Below are positions 10,262 through 21,129 of a stretch of DNA of 64,000 bases, piece after piece. The notes beneath the pieces were generated by a model. It saw only the letters and a list, made by a program, of their open reading frames with translations, ran no database searches and had not been told where the DNA came from. Source of the stretch: Monoplex corrugatus (taxonomy: Eukaryota > Mollusca > Gastropoda > Littorinimorpha > Ranellidae); the NCBI GenBank assembly GCA_030674185.1, contig JAPXFY010000022.1:37499040-37563039 (forward strand). The letters are read 5' to 3'. The position numbers were made by a program, and so were the translations under genes. Each line of letters begins with the position of its first letter. Position 1 is the first letter of the stretch.

Positions 10262-10900
10262 TGATACTGTTATTCTTGTTTAAAGCCCAGCCGACTGCAC
10301 AGAGCCATATCAGGGCTATAAGCGTTTCAAAACACACACCAGAAAGGAAAAGAAAATTAAGTACACATATCAATGCATTCGTACACATAATCTAAGGACA
10401 TGCGCCTGACGTTGACCACTCCGTCCAATTTATCACACAGGGGATTTAAAAAACAATCCTAGATATAAATTTAAATATAAGGGCACTAAAACATACATAA
10501 AAATGGCCTAAATGACCTCAAATTGCTGCCGCATATCTCATTTCCCTAGAGCCAAAACTGCACTTAATCATGTACCCAGTTACCAATCCGAAGCGAAAAT
10601 ATGTAAGATTTTATCGAACACATACAGATGCTGGGGGCAACGAGAGATAGAGACAGATGGAAGTCCATGATCGCCAACGCCATGCAGCAGGGCATCTGAT
10701 GATGATGATGATGATACAGGTGAATAGACCAGCAAGGCAAAAAATGATTGGAAGAAATGACAGAAAGCAAAGGAATAAGGCAGAAGCAAAGGAATAAGGC
10801 AGAAGCAAAGAAAGTGACAGAAAATTTCTAGCACAGAATTTCCAGAAGTGGAGTTACTGTTTTTACTGAATGAGCCCCCGGCATCTTCACGGGGGTAACC
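10262..10900 (-). mobile_element. F2 element copy 2, with an inserted LINE fragment
   Basis: F2 family, tail core at 10285-10320 and TATA-containing end at about 10850-10900. A foreign LINE 3' fragment sits inside at about 10619-10717. Confidence 0.8.
10619..10717 (+). mobile_element. RTE-like LINE 3' end fragment
   Basis: Encodes the ATRDR.RWK(A/S)MIANAM end seen at 43040, 50700 and 51660, followed by a GAT repeat. It is the extreme 3' end of an RTE-like LINE inserted in F2 copy 2. Confidence 0.65.
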
Positions 10901-11270
10901 CCGATAGGTGTGCATGTACGCAATCAAGAAAACTTCAAACAGTTTAAAACCAAACAAAAACAAAAACAAATAATTAAGAAAAGGCAATATCGTCTATGCC
11001 AAACAGCGAAACCGTTTGTTTCGTTTGCCTTCCACTTGGTCAGCCCCCCCCCCCCCCCCCCCCCCTGCCGAATGTCATGCTGTTCGGCGGCGTTATATTC
11101 AGGCATGTTGTTCCAATTGATAGAGGTGACATCGTGGCAATCTGTGTTCAGTTCTCCGTTCCTTTTGACCGCAGGGGCAGATTGGTGATGGCATCAGTTT
11201 CAATCTGCAGTTCATACTCGGCACTGCGCCGGTAGAGGCCAGAAGAGCGCTTCGTCACTAAGGACCACGT
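10901..11270. other. Unassigned sequence with a poly-C run
   Basis: A-rich stretch, then a C homopolymer at about 11045-11065, then sequence with no recognised motif. Frames crossing the poly-C encode only Pro or Gly runs. Confidence 0.5.
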
Positions 11271-11274
11271 GTTC

Positions 11275-11480
11275 ATAGTTCATAATTCATACTGCTTATA
11301 GTCCAGCCAACCACTAGAGCCATATCAGGGCTGACACCATGTTAAAATCAACTCCGCATTGAAAGACTGAAAAAGCTCACGACTTTCAAGTCTTAAAATG
11401 CATTGAAAAATCTTTCCCAGACGTAGTCATTTAGGATGAAATCGATTGAGTTCTTTAAAAACCACTTGGTGCTCTCGACA
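11275..11480 (-). mobile_element. Degenerate N-LINE tail
   Basis: Matches the N-LINE 3'UTR with divergence (tail core at 11295-11335, then the 3'UTR to the IDF codons). 5'-truncated. Confidence 0.65.
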
Positions 11481-11639
11481 GAAGGTGGTAGTTGTCCCTA
11501 TGTATCTTTTCTACCAGTGGCTGATTTATTAAGACAGAAGATTACAGTGAAAATTATCCCATCTTGAAGCTCGAGAGGACTTTCTGTAACTGTCCCATCA
11601 GTGGCTACCAAGTCCAGCACCGTTTTTCACAATGCTATG

Positions 11640-12045
11640 ATGGTGAATAGACAAAGGGGATGATAATCATGCTGCTGTGAAGATCCATGCTCGATTGAGC
11701 TTGTGTGACAGGGCTGTACTCTACGCTCCCTTTCATTATGTGTCCTGGCATCACCCAGGCCCGAGAGGTAAAGACACCCGCTGTGTCCGTCAGGACTTTT
11801 GAGCAACATTCTCACTGACGCATCCGTGAAGTGATCGAGGCCTTACTGTGTGGTCCAAGTCTTCCGAATGAGTACATAGCACACTCAACTCTGGGTAGGA
11901 TAAGGTACGCCCCCCCCCCCCCCCCCCCAACCAAAAAAAAAAAAAAATCCATAATGATGTCAACACGACTGAAGGGATTTGAACGCACAATTTTCCAACC
12001 TTCAGTCTGTTACACTAACTGGATTACGATGCGTGATAAAATGAA
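11640..12045 (-). mobile_element. tRNA-derived SINE, copy 1
   Basis: Read on the minus strand, a tRNA-like head with a B-box-like GCGTTCAAATCCC (rc of 11974-11986) is followed by a body (CCAGAGTTGAG, GACCACACAGT, CTCTCGGGCCTGG) and a TGATTATCATCC end. The same order occurs on the plus strand at 53700-54085, which defines a dispersed SINE family. A long G/T homopolymer block (11908-11946) has expanded between head and body. Confidence 0.75.
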
Positions 12046-12208
12046 AGAAACGTAGGATTAAGTTCCCACCTTGATCAATAATGAACAAGTAAGAGCATTA
12101 TATTGCCACCACATAGCTAAACATTACCTCCCACGCAACAATCTGTAACTTCCCTCAACATTGTGTCAACGTATTAAGTTCATGTTGCACAGTAATGCCC
12201 AGCTGACC

Positions 12209-15175
12209 TTCCTTCCTTCCTTCTTTCCTTCCTGTCCCTTAACCCTATCCAGGGTCGTGGATGAACGTCGCACCGTCTGTCTCCACCTCTGTCTGTCATG
12301 AACAAGGGTCTGGGTCGTGGCAAAGCTTTTTCCTGTCCATTCGTCAATATTGTCCATCCACCTTTTTCTCTGTCTGCCTCTTTTTCTTCCTCCCTGGACT
12401 GTTCCTTGGAGTATTGTTTTTGATAGTCCGTTGGTTCTTGTCACGTGACCATACCACCGAAGTTTCCTTTTTCTTACTGTTGTCAGAAGGTTTTCATAGT
12501 TTTTGACATGCTGTGAAATTGTTCTTCGCACTTCCTCATTGGTAATGTGGTCTTTGTATGAGATGCCAAGCACTCTTCTAAAGCATCTCATTTCTACTGC
12601 CAGGATCTTCTTTTGCAGTTCTGCTGTTAGTGTCCATGACTCGCACGCGTAGAGAAAGATTGACAGGACCAATGCGTGCATTAGCTTCAGTTTGGAAGTG
12701 AGGGCGATGTTTTTGTCCCTCCAGATGGGCTTCAGCTTGGCTAGTGCTGCTGTTGTCTGTGCTGCTCTTGCAAGAACTTCGGTTTTCGATCCCTGTTCAC
12801 TGATAATGGCTCCGAGATATTTGAACTGAGCCATGGTTTCCAGCTCACTCCCGCTGACTGTAATCTTCTTTTCTATTGGTTTTGTGCTGTTTGTCATCAA
12901 CTTTGTCTTTTCGGCACTGATCTCCATGCCATATCTGGATGATGTCTCGTCCAGGTGTTTCACCAGGTTGGCAAGTTCGTCTTCATTTCCAGCCAACCAT
13001 CGATGTCGTCGGCAAATCTCAAGTTGGTGATTGTCCTTCCTCCAATACTGACTGAGCCGTGATGGTTTTCAAGGGCATCCGTCATAATGCGCTCAAGGAA
13101 GATGTTGAACAAGATTGGAGAGAGGAGACAGCCCTGGCGAACTCCAACTGATGTGTGAAACCAGTCCCCCACTGTGCCCTCAACAAGCATGCGCTGCTCG
13201 CTTTTGCGTATAGCTGTGTGATGGTGTCAATAAGCTTCCTTCCCATGTTGTACTTCCTCATGGTGGCCCACAGTGCTTCATGCCATACTCTGTCAAATGC
13301 CTTTTTGAAGTCGATAAAAACGTGGTAGATGTCCTGTTGGTGTTGGCTGTATTTTTCGCATAGGACTCTGAGATTGAATATTTGTTCTGTTGTGCTTCTA
13401 CCACTGCGAAATCCCGCTTGTTCTTCGGCAATGATCTCCTCTGCCTGTGGTTTCAGTCTGTTCAAAATGACTTTCAGCATCACTTTGCTAGCATGGCTGA
13501 TAAGGCTGATCGTTCTGTAATTCTGGCATAGTTATAAATTGCCTTTCTTGGAAAGTGTGATGATTAGTGACTGGGTCCAAGGTGTCGGCCATTCTCCCGT
13601 CTGCCAGATTTTGTTGCAGATTTTCCAGAGGATGTCAGTCACTGCCTCCCCTCCATGCTTGATCAGTTCTGCTGGGATGTTGTCCACTCCAGCAGCTTTT
13701 CCATCTTTCAGCGATCGTATTGCTGTTTCGACTTCTTCGCGTAGAATAGGGTGGTCATCGTCATTTGTTGATTCCTGGCATGTAAGGACAGTTGAGTCAC
13801 CCTGTGTCTGGTGGTTGTAGAGTTCAGAGCAGTATTCTGTCCATCTATGGATGATTTCTTTATCTTCTGTCAGGCACTTTCCTTGTTTGTCTTGAATGGT
13901 ACTGATCCTTGCCTGTCTCTGTGTGGTGAGTTCGTTCACCACTTTGTACGCCTTTATGTTGTTGTTCTTGTTTAGGCTGTCTTCTATTTCTGTGCATTTA
14001 TTTTGTATCCATCCTTCTTTGGCCTCCCTCATGCCTTTTCTGATTTCTTTGTTGATGTTTCTGTAGGCTAGGGCTCCGTCTGTTGTATTTTTGACTTTCT
14101 TGATTTCTCTTCTTTTGTCACACATTTCAAGGATTTCGTCTGTAATCCAGGGTTGGGTTTTCCGGCGTTGTTTTCCTAAGAGGTCATTTGCAGTCTCTGT
14201 CATCACTGTGTTAAACTTGGTGGTCATTTCCTCCGCAGTTTCTTCTTGTGTGCTCAATGCTGCAAACTTTCCGCCTATTGTTGCTTGGAAGGACTCTGCA
14301 ATGGAGGGGTCCTTGAGTCTGTCCAAGTTGAACTTCAGTCTGATGTTCTTGGGCTTCTTGATCTTCTTCAACCTGACCTTGAAGTTCATTATCACCAGGT
14401 CATGGTCACTACCCACATCTGCACCTGGAAATGTTCGCGTCTTGGCCTCTGCAGATTCCAGATCTAAAACGGATTGGGACCAAGATGTAGTCGATCTGGT
14501 GGTTGGTCCCATTTGGTGCATGCCAAGTCCAGCATCGTGACGCCTTGTGTTCACCAAGGGTGTTAGCCAGTGTCATGTTGTTGTATCCGGCGAACTCAAG
14601 TAGGCGCAGTCCTCGCTCGTTGGAAATTGCATTACAGGAGGGCCCACAATGGTTCTTCCAGTCTTTTAATGCATCAGCGCCCACCTTAGCATTCCAGTCT
14701 CCCTGAATGATAAGGATGTCTTTTTTGTCAACCTCGTCAATGATTTCTTGAAGTTGTGTGTAGAATTCCACCACATCCTCATCATCATAGTCTGTTGTCG
14801 GTGCATAGGTTTGTATCGCTGTGATGTTGAATGGTGCTGCTCGGAGGCGGATGGAAATGAGCCTGTTGGATATTGGGCGGCATCCGAGTATTGAGTTCTT
14901 GATGTTCTTATTGACAAGAAATCCTACGCCGTGGATGTGTTTTTTCAAGTCTCCACTGTAGTACAATACATGTCCTTCCTCAGTTTGGTGTTCTCCATCA
15001 TCTTTCCACCTGACTTCGCTCAGTCCAACTACATGCCAGGAATATCTTTCCAGCTCATGCGTAAGTTCGTGCAATTTGCCTGGCTGTGCAAGTGTTCTAA
15101 CATTCCATGTGGCGATGGTGAGAGTTTCTCTTCCTCGGATCTTTTTTGAAGAGGTTCCACCAGTCGCATACTTGT
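12209..15175 (-). mobile_element. RTE-like LINE inserted into an N-LINE tail
   Basis: A 2967-bp minus-strand LINE ends in a GGAA-type 3' repeat (12209-12235) and starts near 15175. The 9-mer CAGCTGACC lies on both sides (12200-12208 and 15176-15184). Outside it, the two flanks (12171-12208 and 15176-15212) join to form a normal N-LINE tail, so this is a clean insertion with a target duplication. The element is close to complete over its coding part. Confidence 0.85.
12260..15120 (-). pseudogene. Endonuclease-reverse transcriptase ORF of the RTE-like LINE
   Basis: The N-terminus (from about 15115) reads IATWNVRTL, then GLSEVRW, IQGDWNAKVG and NHQIDYIL, the APE endonuclease blocks of RTE-type LINEs. 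The RT follows: DGKAAGVDNIPAEL near 13700, AEEQAGFRSGRSTTEQI and VFIDFKKAFDRVWH at 13300-13450, VGVRQGCLLSPILFN and LRFADD at about 13010-13160. The C-terminal part has KLRWYGHVTR, GRQRKRWMDNI and a final DRQRWRQTV. The reading frame changes near 14500, 13190 and 12980, and a stop lies at about 13532, so it is not translatable as one protein. Domain content and order are those of a single-ORF RTE-like element; the exact clade is uncertain. Confidence 0.85.
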
Positions 15176-15216
15176 CAGCTGACCACTAAAGCCAAATCAA
15201 GGGTAACACTGTTCAC

Positions 15217-15440
15217 TTCAGTTCAGTTCAGTTCGTATTGTTTATAGCCCAGCCGACTATCATAGCCATATCAGGGCTACCACCACGTGAAAAAAGAAAA
15301 AACTATAAAAAAAAAAAATACACACACACACACAAAAGACCGTTACGATAAAAGACAACAGTTAAAAACCATGCTCACCGTTAACCTTGCAAATAAGGGT
15401 AATACCACATTAAAAACAGTTCCAAAGTTTAAATAAAAAG
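15217..15440 (-). mobile_element. N-LINE tail with CAGTT/TGAAC terminal repeat
   Basis: Starts with several CAGTT units (TGAAC on the element strand), then the core at 15246-15285 and the 3'UTR. An A-rich/CA interruption lies at 15295-15335. Confidence 0.75.
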
Positions 15441-15481
15441 ACAACAGTTAAAAACCAAGTTCATGGTTTCTTTTCAAATCT

Positions 15482-15489
15482 AACGCGCG

Positions 15490-15542
<53 letters not shown>

Positions 15543-15545
15543 TCT
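15482..15545. repeat. (CG)n(CA)n microsatellite
   Basis: CG run changing into CA run. The homologous position in the 17.2 kb copy is an AT/AC/CT tract. Confidence 0.95.
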
Positions 15546-15604
15546 CTCGTTGATCAAGGTGATTTTTCTCATCACACCATATATTATTACGCATGTACAA
15601 ATGG

Positions 15605-15898
15605 GAACCAGATAATAGTGGAAATAGAATCAGAATGCGTACCTAATATAACGAGACAAGACAGGCTCATATTTTGGGCAACAGGGCTTTATCAAGCATA
15701 AACGTTGTCAAGCATAAACGTAATACAATAAAGAACAAATATCAAACAAAAGTACGAAGAAAGAAACGGGGGTGGGGGGTGGGGGGTGGCAGGGGAGACA
15801 GAAACACATTGTCGCTTGACAAAGGCCAGTCGGGTGCCCGTCTTGTCTCGTAATATATACAAACGCACTCTGATTCTATTTTCACATTTTTCTGGTTT
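15605..15898. mobile_element. Foldback element copy 1 (about 60-bp inverted ends)
   Basis: The left end AATAGAATCAGAATGCG, AACGAGACAAGACAGG is mirrored at the right end by CCGTCTTGTCTCG and CTGATTCTATTTTC. An inner pair (GGCTTTATCAAGC, CGCTTGACAAAGGCC) is also inverted. There is no coding capacity. A second copy lies at 17388-17692. Confidence 0.8.
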
Positions 15899-16067
15899 GT
15901 TTGCTAGAAGGTGGGCGGTCACACTTGTTTTGGATTGCGTACGAATGAATGAATGTTTATATCTGCGCTTGTTACAAGTGATGTTTATACTTCTGGTTAC
16001 AGTTTGTATAATTAGCACTGGTTACGAACACTGATGACATTCACTACAAAGAAGCGTCCCTCTCACT

Positions 16068-17040
16068 CCCTCACCTTATCCTTACAACCTGCTGCAAAAA
16101 CTTGACCCCTCCCTCACCCTATGCACCAACTGCAAAAACTTGACCCCTCCATCCCCTATGCACAAACTGCAAAAACTTGACCCCTCCATCACCCTATGCA
16201 CCAGCTGCAAAAACTTGACCCCTCCCCTCCCTCACCCTAGCCACCAACTGCAAAAGCTTGACCCCTCCCTCACCCTATGCACCTGCTGCAAAGCTTGACC
16301 CCTCCCTCATCCTATGCACCTGCTGCAAAGCTTGACCCCTCCCTCACCCTATGCACTAGCTGCAAAGCTTTGACCCCTCCCCTCCCTCACCTTATGCACC
16401 AGCTGCAAAGCTTGACCCCTCCCTCACCCTATGCACCTGCTGCAAAGCTTGACCCCTCCCTCACCCTATGCACCAGCTGCAAAGCTTTGACCCCTCCCTC
16501 ACCCTATGCACCAGCTGCAAAAACTTGACCCCTCCCCTCCCTCACCCTATGCACCAGCTGTAAAAACTTGACCCCTCCCCCACCCTATGCACCAGCTGCA
16601 AAAAATTGACCCCTCCCTCACCCTATGCCCAGCTGCAAAAGCTTGACCCCTCCCTCACCCTATGCACAGCTGCAAAAGCTTGACCCCTCCCTCACCCTAT
16701 GCACCAGTTGCAAAAACTTGACCCCTCCCCTCCCTCACCCTATGCACCAGCTGCAAAAACTTGACCCCTCCCCTCCTTCACCCTATGCCCAGCTGCAAAA
16801 TCTTGACCCCTCCCTCACCCTATGCACCAGATGCACCCTTTCACTCCCTTACCCTACCAGCTGCAAAGACAACCCTTTCACTCCCTCACCCTATCCATCA
16901 GCTACACAAACATCCACTCCCCTCCCTCCCCCTATCCACCAACTGTAAAAATTCAACTTTCACTCCCTCACCCTATCCACCAACTGTAAAACTTCTAAAA
17001 ACTCATTTTCACTCCCTCACCCTATCCACCAGCTGTGAAA
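16068..17040. repeat. Minisatellite of about 35-40 bp units
   Basis: About 25 units contain TTGACCCCTCCCTCACCC, TATGCACCAGCTGCAAA and variants. The motif is one arm of the TTAACCCTTTGACTCCC palindromic family, with the units at 16830-17030 closest to the original arm (CACTCCCTCACCCTATCCAC). Confidence 0.92.
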
Positions 17041-17074
17041 ATGTACATCTGGTTAGATTATGTGCGCGAATGCA

Positions 17075-17205
17075 GATTCATATTGCTTATAGCCCAGCCG
17101 ACTACTAGAGCCATATCACGGCTAACACCACGTTAAAGACAATTCCATCGTTTAAATACAAAGACAACAGTTAAAAACCAAGTTCATGATTTCTTTTCAA
17201 GTCTA
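17075..17205 (-). mobile_element. N-LINE solo tail
   Basis: Tail core at 17090-17130 followed by the 3'UTR. It shares its right part with 15420-15480, so the two form a larger duplicated unit with the foldback element. Confidence 0.75.
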
Positions 17206-17214
17206 AACACACAC

Positions 17215-17222
17215 ACATATAC

Positions 17223-17310
<88 letters not shown>

Positions 17311-17345
17311 ATACACACGCTCTCTCTCTCTCTCTCTCTCTCGTT
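17215..17345. repeat. (AT)n(AC)n(CT)n microsatellite
   Basis: AT run at 17225-17272, AC run to about 17320, CT run to 17342. Confidence 0.96.
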
Positions 17346-17387
17346 GATCAAGGTGATTTTTCTCATCACACTATATTACGCTTCCAC

Positions 17388-17692
17388 GAATGGGAATCAG
17401 GAAATGGAAATAGAATCAGAATGCGCATTTAATATAACGAGACAAGACAGGCTCACAGTTTTGGGCTACGGGCCTTTATCAAACATACACGTTCGTCAAG
17501 CATAAACGTAATACAATAAAGAACAAATATCATATAAACAAAAATGAAAAGAAAGAAAAACGGGGGCTGGGAGGGGAGACAGAAACACACTGTCGCTTGA
17601 CAAAGGCCAGTTGGCTGGAAATTTGCGCCTGTCTGGTCTCGTTATATTAAATACGCGTTCTGATTCTATTTTCACATTTTTCTGGTTTCTGG
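17388..17692. mobile_element. Foldback element copy 2
   Basis: Same inverted ends as 15605-15898 (GAATCAGAATGCG, ATAACGAGACAAGACAGG and their complements at 17635-17680) and the same inner sequences. The flank GTTGATCAAGGTGATTTTTC is shared as well, so a unit larger than the foldback was copied. Confidence 0.8.
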
Positions 17693-17716
17693 TCTCAAGG
17701 GTGAAGAGTGGCAATC

Positions 17717-17893
17717 AATTCATATTGCTTATAGCCCAGCAGACCACTACAGCCATATCAGGGCTAACACCACGTCAAAAACAACAACCCGTTAGAATAT
17801 AAAAAAACAACATAAAAACCATGCTCACCGTTAATCTTGCAAATCTAAAATGCCATTAAAGAAACACACGTAAAATTACATCAAGTGAAATCC
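17717..17893 (-). mobile_element. Extra N-LINE 3'UTR unit in tandem with copy B
   Basis: This repeats 17894-18078 almost exactly, so the 3'UTR of copy B is tandemly duplicated. Confidence 0.75.
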
Positions 17894-18078
17894 ATTCAAT
17901 TCATATTGCTTATAGCCCAGCCGACCACTACAGCCATATCAGGGCTAACACCACGTCAAAAAGAAAAGAACAACCCGTTAAGATAAAAAAAAAAAACCCA
18001 GATAAAACCCATGCTCACCGTCAACCTTGCAAATCTAGAATGCCATTAAAGAAAAGCACGTAAAATTACATCAAGTGA

Positions 18079-20521
18079 AATCTATTGATCTCTTGTAAAA
18101 ACTGGAATATTGCATCAGGAGGGACGTCTCGGAAGAGCTATTTAAGGAATCTGCCATGTAGTGCTTTTGTCTCACATCGTACAAGTCCCAGCAATCGAGG
18201 AGGTGGTGTCGGATTCTCAACGGCTCATTACACGGTATAACCATGGTGCTTCTTCATTTTTCAAAAGGTACGAGTGAGTGTAGGATGTGTGACCCGTGCG
18301 TAATCTACATAACACTGTCTCTTTCTTACGGTTTCCTGCAGCAGATGGGAGAATTTCTTTCAGGTTAGGGCGGATTTGGAAGAGTTTGTTATCTGTCTGT
18401 TTATTCCAATTCTCCTGCCACAGATTTCTTACGTAACTGTGTACTTTCGATTTGACATCTGTGTAAGGGATCACGGACATAGACATCTTTGTCATTGTAG
18501 CCTTCTTGGCCAGGTAGTCAGCCTTTTCATTACCTCCAATACAGACACGCAGACCCAAAGGAGGAGTCACTTTTGGATGTTTTTCAAAGTCACTTTCAAA
18601 TCTGGGGTTGAAGACAGTCGTAAGCTGGGTTCAGAGAACAGTTTCAAACAGAAATTTAAACTTAGTTTCAGTCTACGGTTGCTCAGGGAAGGCTCCCCTG
18701 CCTCTGCATACAAACTATACACAGGAGTTGTTCTGAATGCACCAAGACATAGGCGCAGCCCTTGATGGTGAATGGGATCAGGTGCCTGTAGGTACGACGC
18801 TCTCACAGACCCATATACTACACAGCCATAGTCCAGTTTAGAGCGAATTAAAGCTCTGTACAGGTGTAGTATCGTTTTCTTGTCGGCGCCCCAGTCTGTA
18901 TGAGCTACAACTCGAAGAATATTCAGAGCTTTCTGGCAAGATGTTTTTAGATGTTGGATATGACTGAGAAAGTTCAACTTTTCATCAAAAATCAAGCCCA
19001 GAAGTTTAGCTTCTTTTACAGTTGGAATGATGCACTTTCCCAGACGAATTTCTGGAGCGGCAAAGAATTCTCGCAGGTTATGAAAGTGAATACACTGTGG
19101 TTTGGTTGCGGAAAAGGTAAAGTCATTTGTCTCTGCCCACTGCTGGATCTTATCTACACACAACTGCAGCCGTCACTGAACGCCTGCATAGAAGCTTCCA
19201 CTTGCGTAAACTGCAAAATCGTCCACAAACAGGGAGCAGTCCGAGCCCTGCTGTACTGATTTGACTATGTTGTTGATCTTGATACTGAACAGCGCAGGAG
19301 AGAGAATGCTCCCTTGTGGTACACCCAGCTCTTGCTCATGGATGTCTGACAGAGTAGTACCAACCCACACTTGAAACTGCCTATCGGCCAAAAACTTTTG
19401 GATAAACGTAGGTAGGTGACCCCTAAAACCTAATTCGTGTAGATCCATAAGAATTCCTGATTTCCAAGTGGTATCATAGGCTTTCACTAAATCAAAGAAG
19501 ATAGCCACTACATGCTGTTTCTGCAGAAATGCATTATGGATGGTTGTTTCAAGACGAATTAAATGATGTACTGTGGAATGGTGCTTGCGAAAACCGCATT
19601 GTTCTTTGGCCAAGATGCCGTCATTCTCCAGTTTCCACATCAGTCTCTTACTGACCATTTTCTCAATCACTTTGCACAGACAACTGGTTAGGGCTATTGG
19701 CCGGTAATTGGATGGATTGGATACATCTTTTCCAGGTTTAGGTATATTGACAATCAGGGCTTTCCGCCATGAGGGAGGAAAGAATCCTGTCGTCCATATG
19801 TAATTGTACACTTTCAACAGAATGTCCAAACTCTTTTCCAGACGATGCTTCACCAGTTGATAATGAACTTTATCCAAGCCAGGAGAAGAGTCAGAGCAAG
19901 TCACAAGAGCGTCTTTTAATTCTCCTAATGTCAGTGGAAGATTGTACTCTTCTGTGTTATCAGAGACGAGGTTACAAGCTCTCTTTTCTTTCACCGATTT
20001 GTATTTTCCGAAAGACCACCGATTTATTTGCTGAGGAAGAGTTCTTTTCGATGGTAGACACCAACATGTTACAGACGGCTTTTTTGTCAGAAATCAAACA
20101 ATCTGACACTTTCAGATGGTCAACAGAGGGACAGGTGTTTTTTCCCTTTAATTTGTTTGATAATTTTCCAGACTTTCTTTTTAGGAGTTCGGGATGTCGG
20201 TTTCGAGCAGAAGTTTCTCCAGGACTGTTGTTTGTTTCTTTTAAAGATGTATCTTGACTTTGCTCGTAGTTTTTGATGAGCCCGAACATTGTCCACCGAT
20301 GGACTTTGAAACACGCGACGTTGAGCTTTCTTGCGTTTTTGTTTTATCCGTTTACATTCTACAGTAAACCACGGAGTTTTAGGCATGTGCGCTTTCTTTG
20401 ATGATGTGGGAATTGCTCGTTTGGCACAGCTCAGTATGATCTGTGTCAGAGTGTTTACTGGATCATCACTCTGCAGGACCCTTTCTTCCTCCAAATCACT
20501 CCAGACAGCCCTCTCGAACAA
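18079..20521 (-). pseudogene. N-LINE copy B ORF2, pre-RT, RT and C-terminal region
   Basis: The RT lies in one long frame (19994-19173) with all core motifs: SSPGLDKVHYQLVKH, NYRPIALTSCLCKVIEKMV, QCGFRKHHSTVHHL, FFDLVKAYDTTW (first Asp), GVPQGSILSPALF and LFVDDFAVYA (catalytic FVDD). The thumb and connection continue in 19163-18567 after a frame change. Most of the RNase H between AYKSFY and GGNEKAD is missing: near 18543-18567 the sequence jumps from the segment before RNase H to its closing GGNEKADYLAKKA. The C-terminal tail (18570-18217) ends in a conserved VHSYVRNLWQENWN and a Cys-poor segment, then RSIDFT and stop. So this copy keeps the polymerase motifs but lacks the RNase H core. Confidence 0.8.
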
Positions 20522-20528
20522 ATCCCAG

Positions 20529-20745
20529 ATACCTCAGCACAAGGTCTCTTCCTGGAAGATGTCTTCTCTGATTTAAACGATGGTTCTCCGACATATATCC
20601 ATCCTGCAAAAGGTACACTTTCCTGTTTGGATTTATCAGTGTGTGATGCTTCGCTGGTTTTGGACTATGAGTGGAAATCAAATCAACCAGTTCTTATGTA
20701 ACAGCAACAGATGGAGGGAGGTACACTATCTCAAAGCGCTCCGGT
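20529..20745. other. Scrambled inverted duplication inside N-LINE copy B
   Basis: 20529-20685 is the reverse complement of the endonuclease segment at about 20823-20972, and 20683-20735 repeats 21035-21090 in direct orientation. The two arms carry different small deletions relative to copy A. Confidence 0.75.
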
Positions 20746-21129
20746 AGAGACTCGTATCCAACGCTTGGATTTGCTAAGACAACTGGAAGATGATCACTTC
20801 CATGGAGATCATCCAGAACTTTCCACTCATAGTCCAAAACCAGCGAAGCATCACACACTGATAAATCCAAACAGGAAAGTGTACCTTTTGCAGGATGGAT
20901 ATATGTCGGAGAACCATCGTTTAAACAGCATAAGTTTAAATCCAGGAAGAGACCTCGCGCTGAAGTATCTTCACTACCCCAAAGCGGGGAATGGCCATTC
21001 AAATCGCCGAGCAACAGAAAAGATTTGGGAAGTTCCTCAATCAAATCAACCGGTTCTTCTTATGTAACAGCAACAGATGGAGGGAGATACACAGAACAAA
21101 TGGTTATTGTTTTGTTTAGAGATACCCTT
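20694..21129 (-). pseudogene. N-LINE copy B endonuclease, C-terminal part
   Basis: The minus-strand frame 21044-20694 carries SFLLLGDLNGHSPLWGS, TLSCLDLSVCD and DDLHGSDHLPVVL, the last three catalytic blocks of the APE endonuclease. It is separated from its N-terminal half (22897-23228) by the L2-like insertion. Comparison with copy A shows the two halves were continuous before that insertion. A small deletion removes part of LLFEDVFSDL after ARGL. The domain is therefore destroyed by insertion, rearrangement and deletion. Confidence 0.8.

Noticed and set aside
16068..17040. Telomere-like repeats (CCCTAT, TTAACCC)
   Set aside because: The units are 35-40 bp and derive from a palindromic element arm; no TTAGGG-type tandem hexamer is present.
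21025..21129. N-terminal 35 codons of the 530-codon frame as part of the L2-like protein
   Set aside because: They are N-LINE copy B sequence read antisense; the L2-like element starts at 21130.
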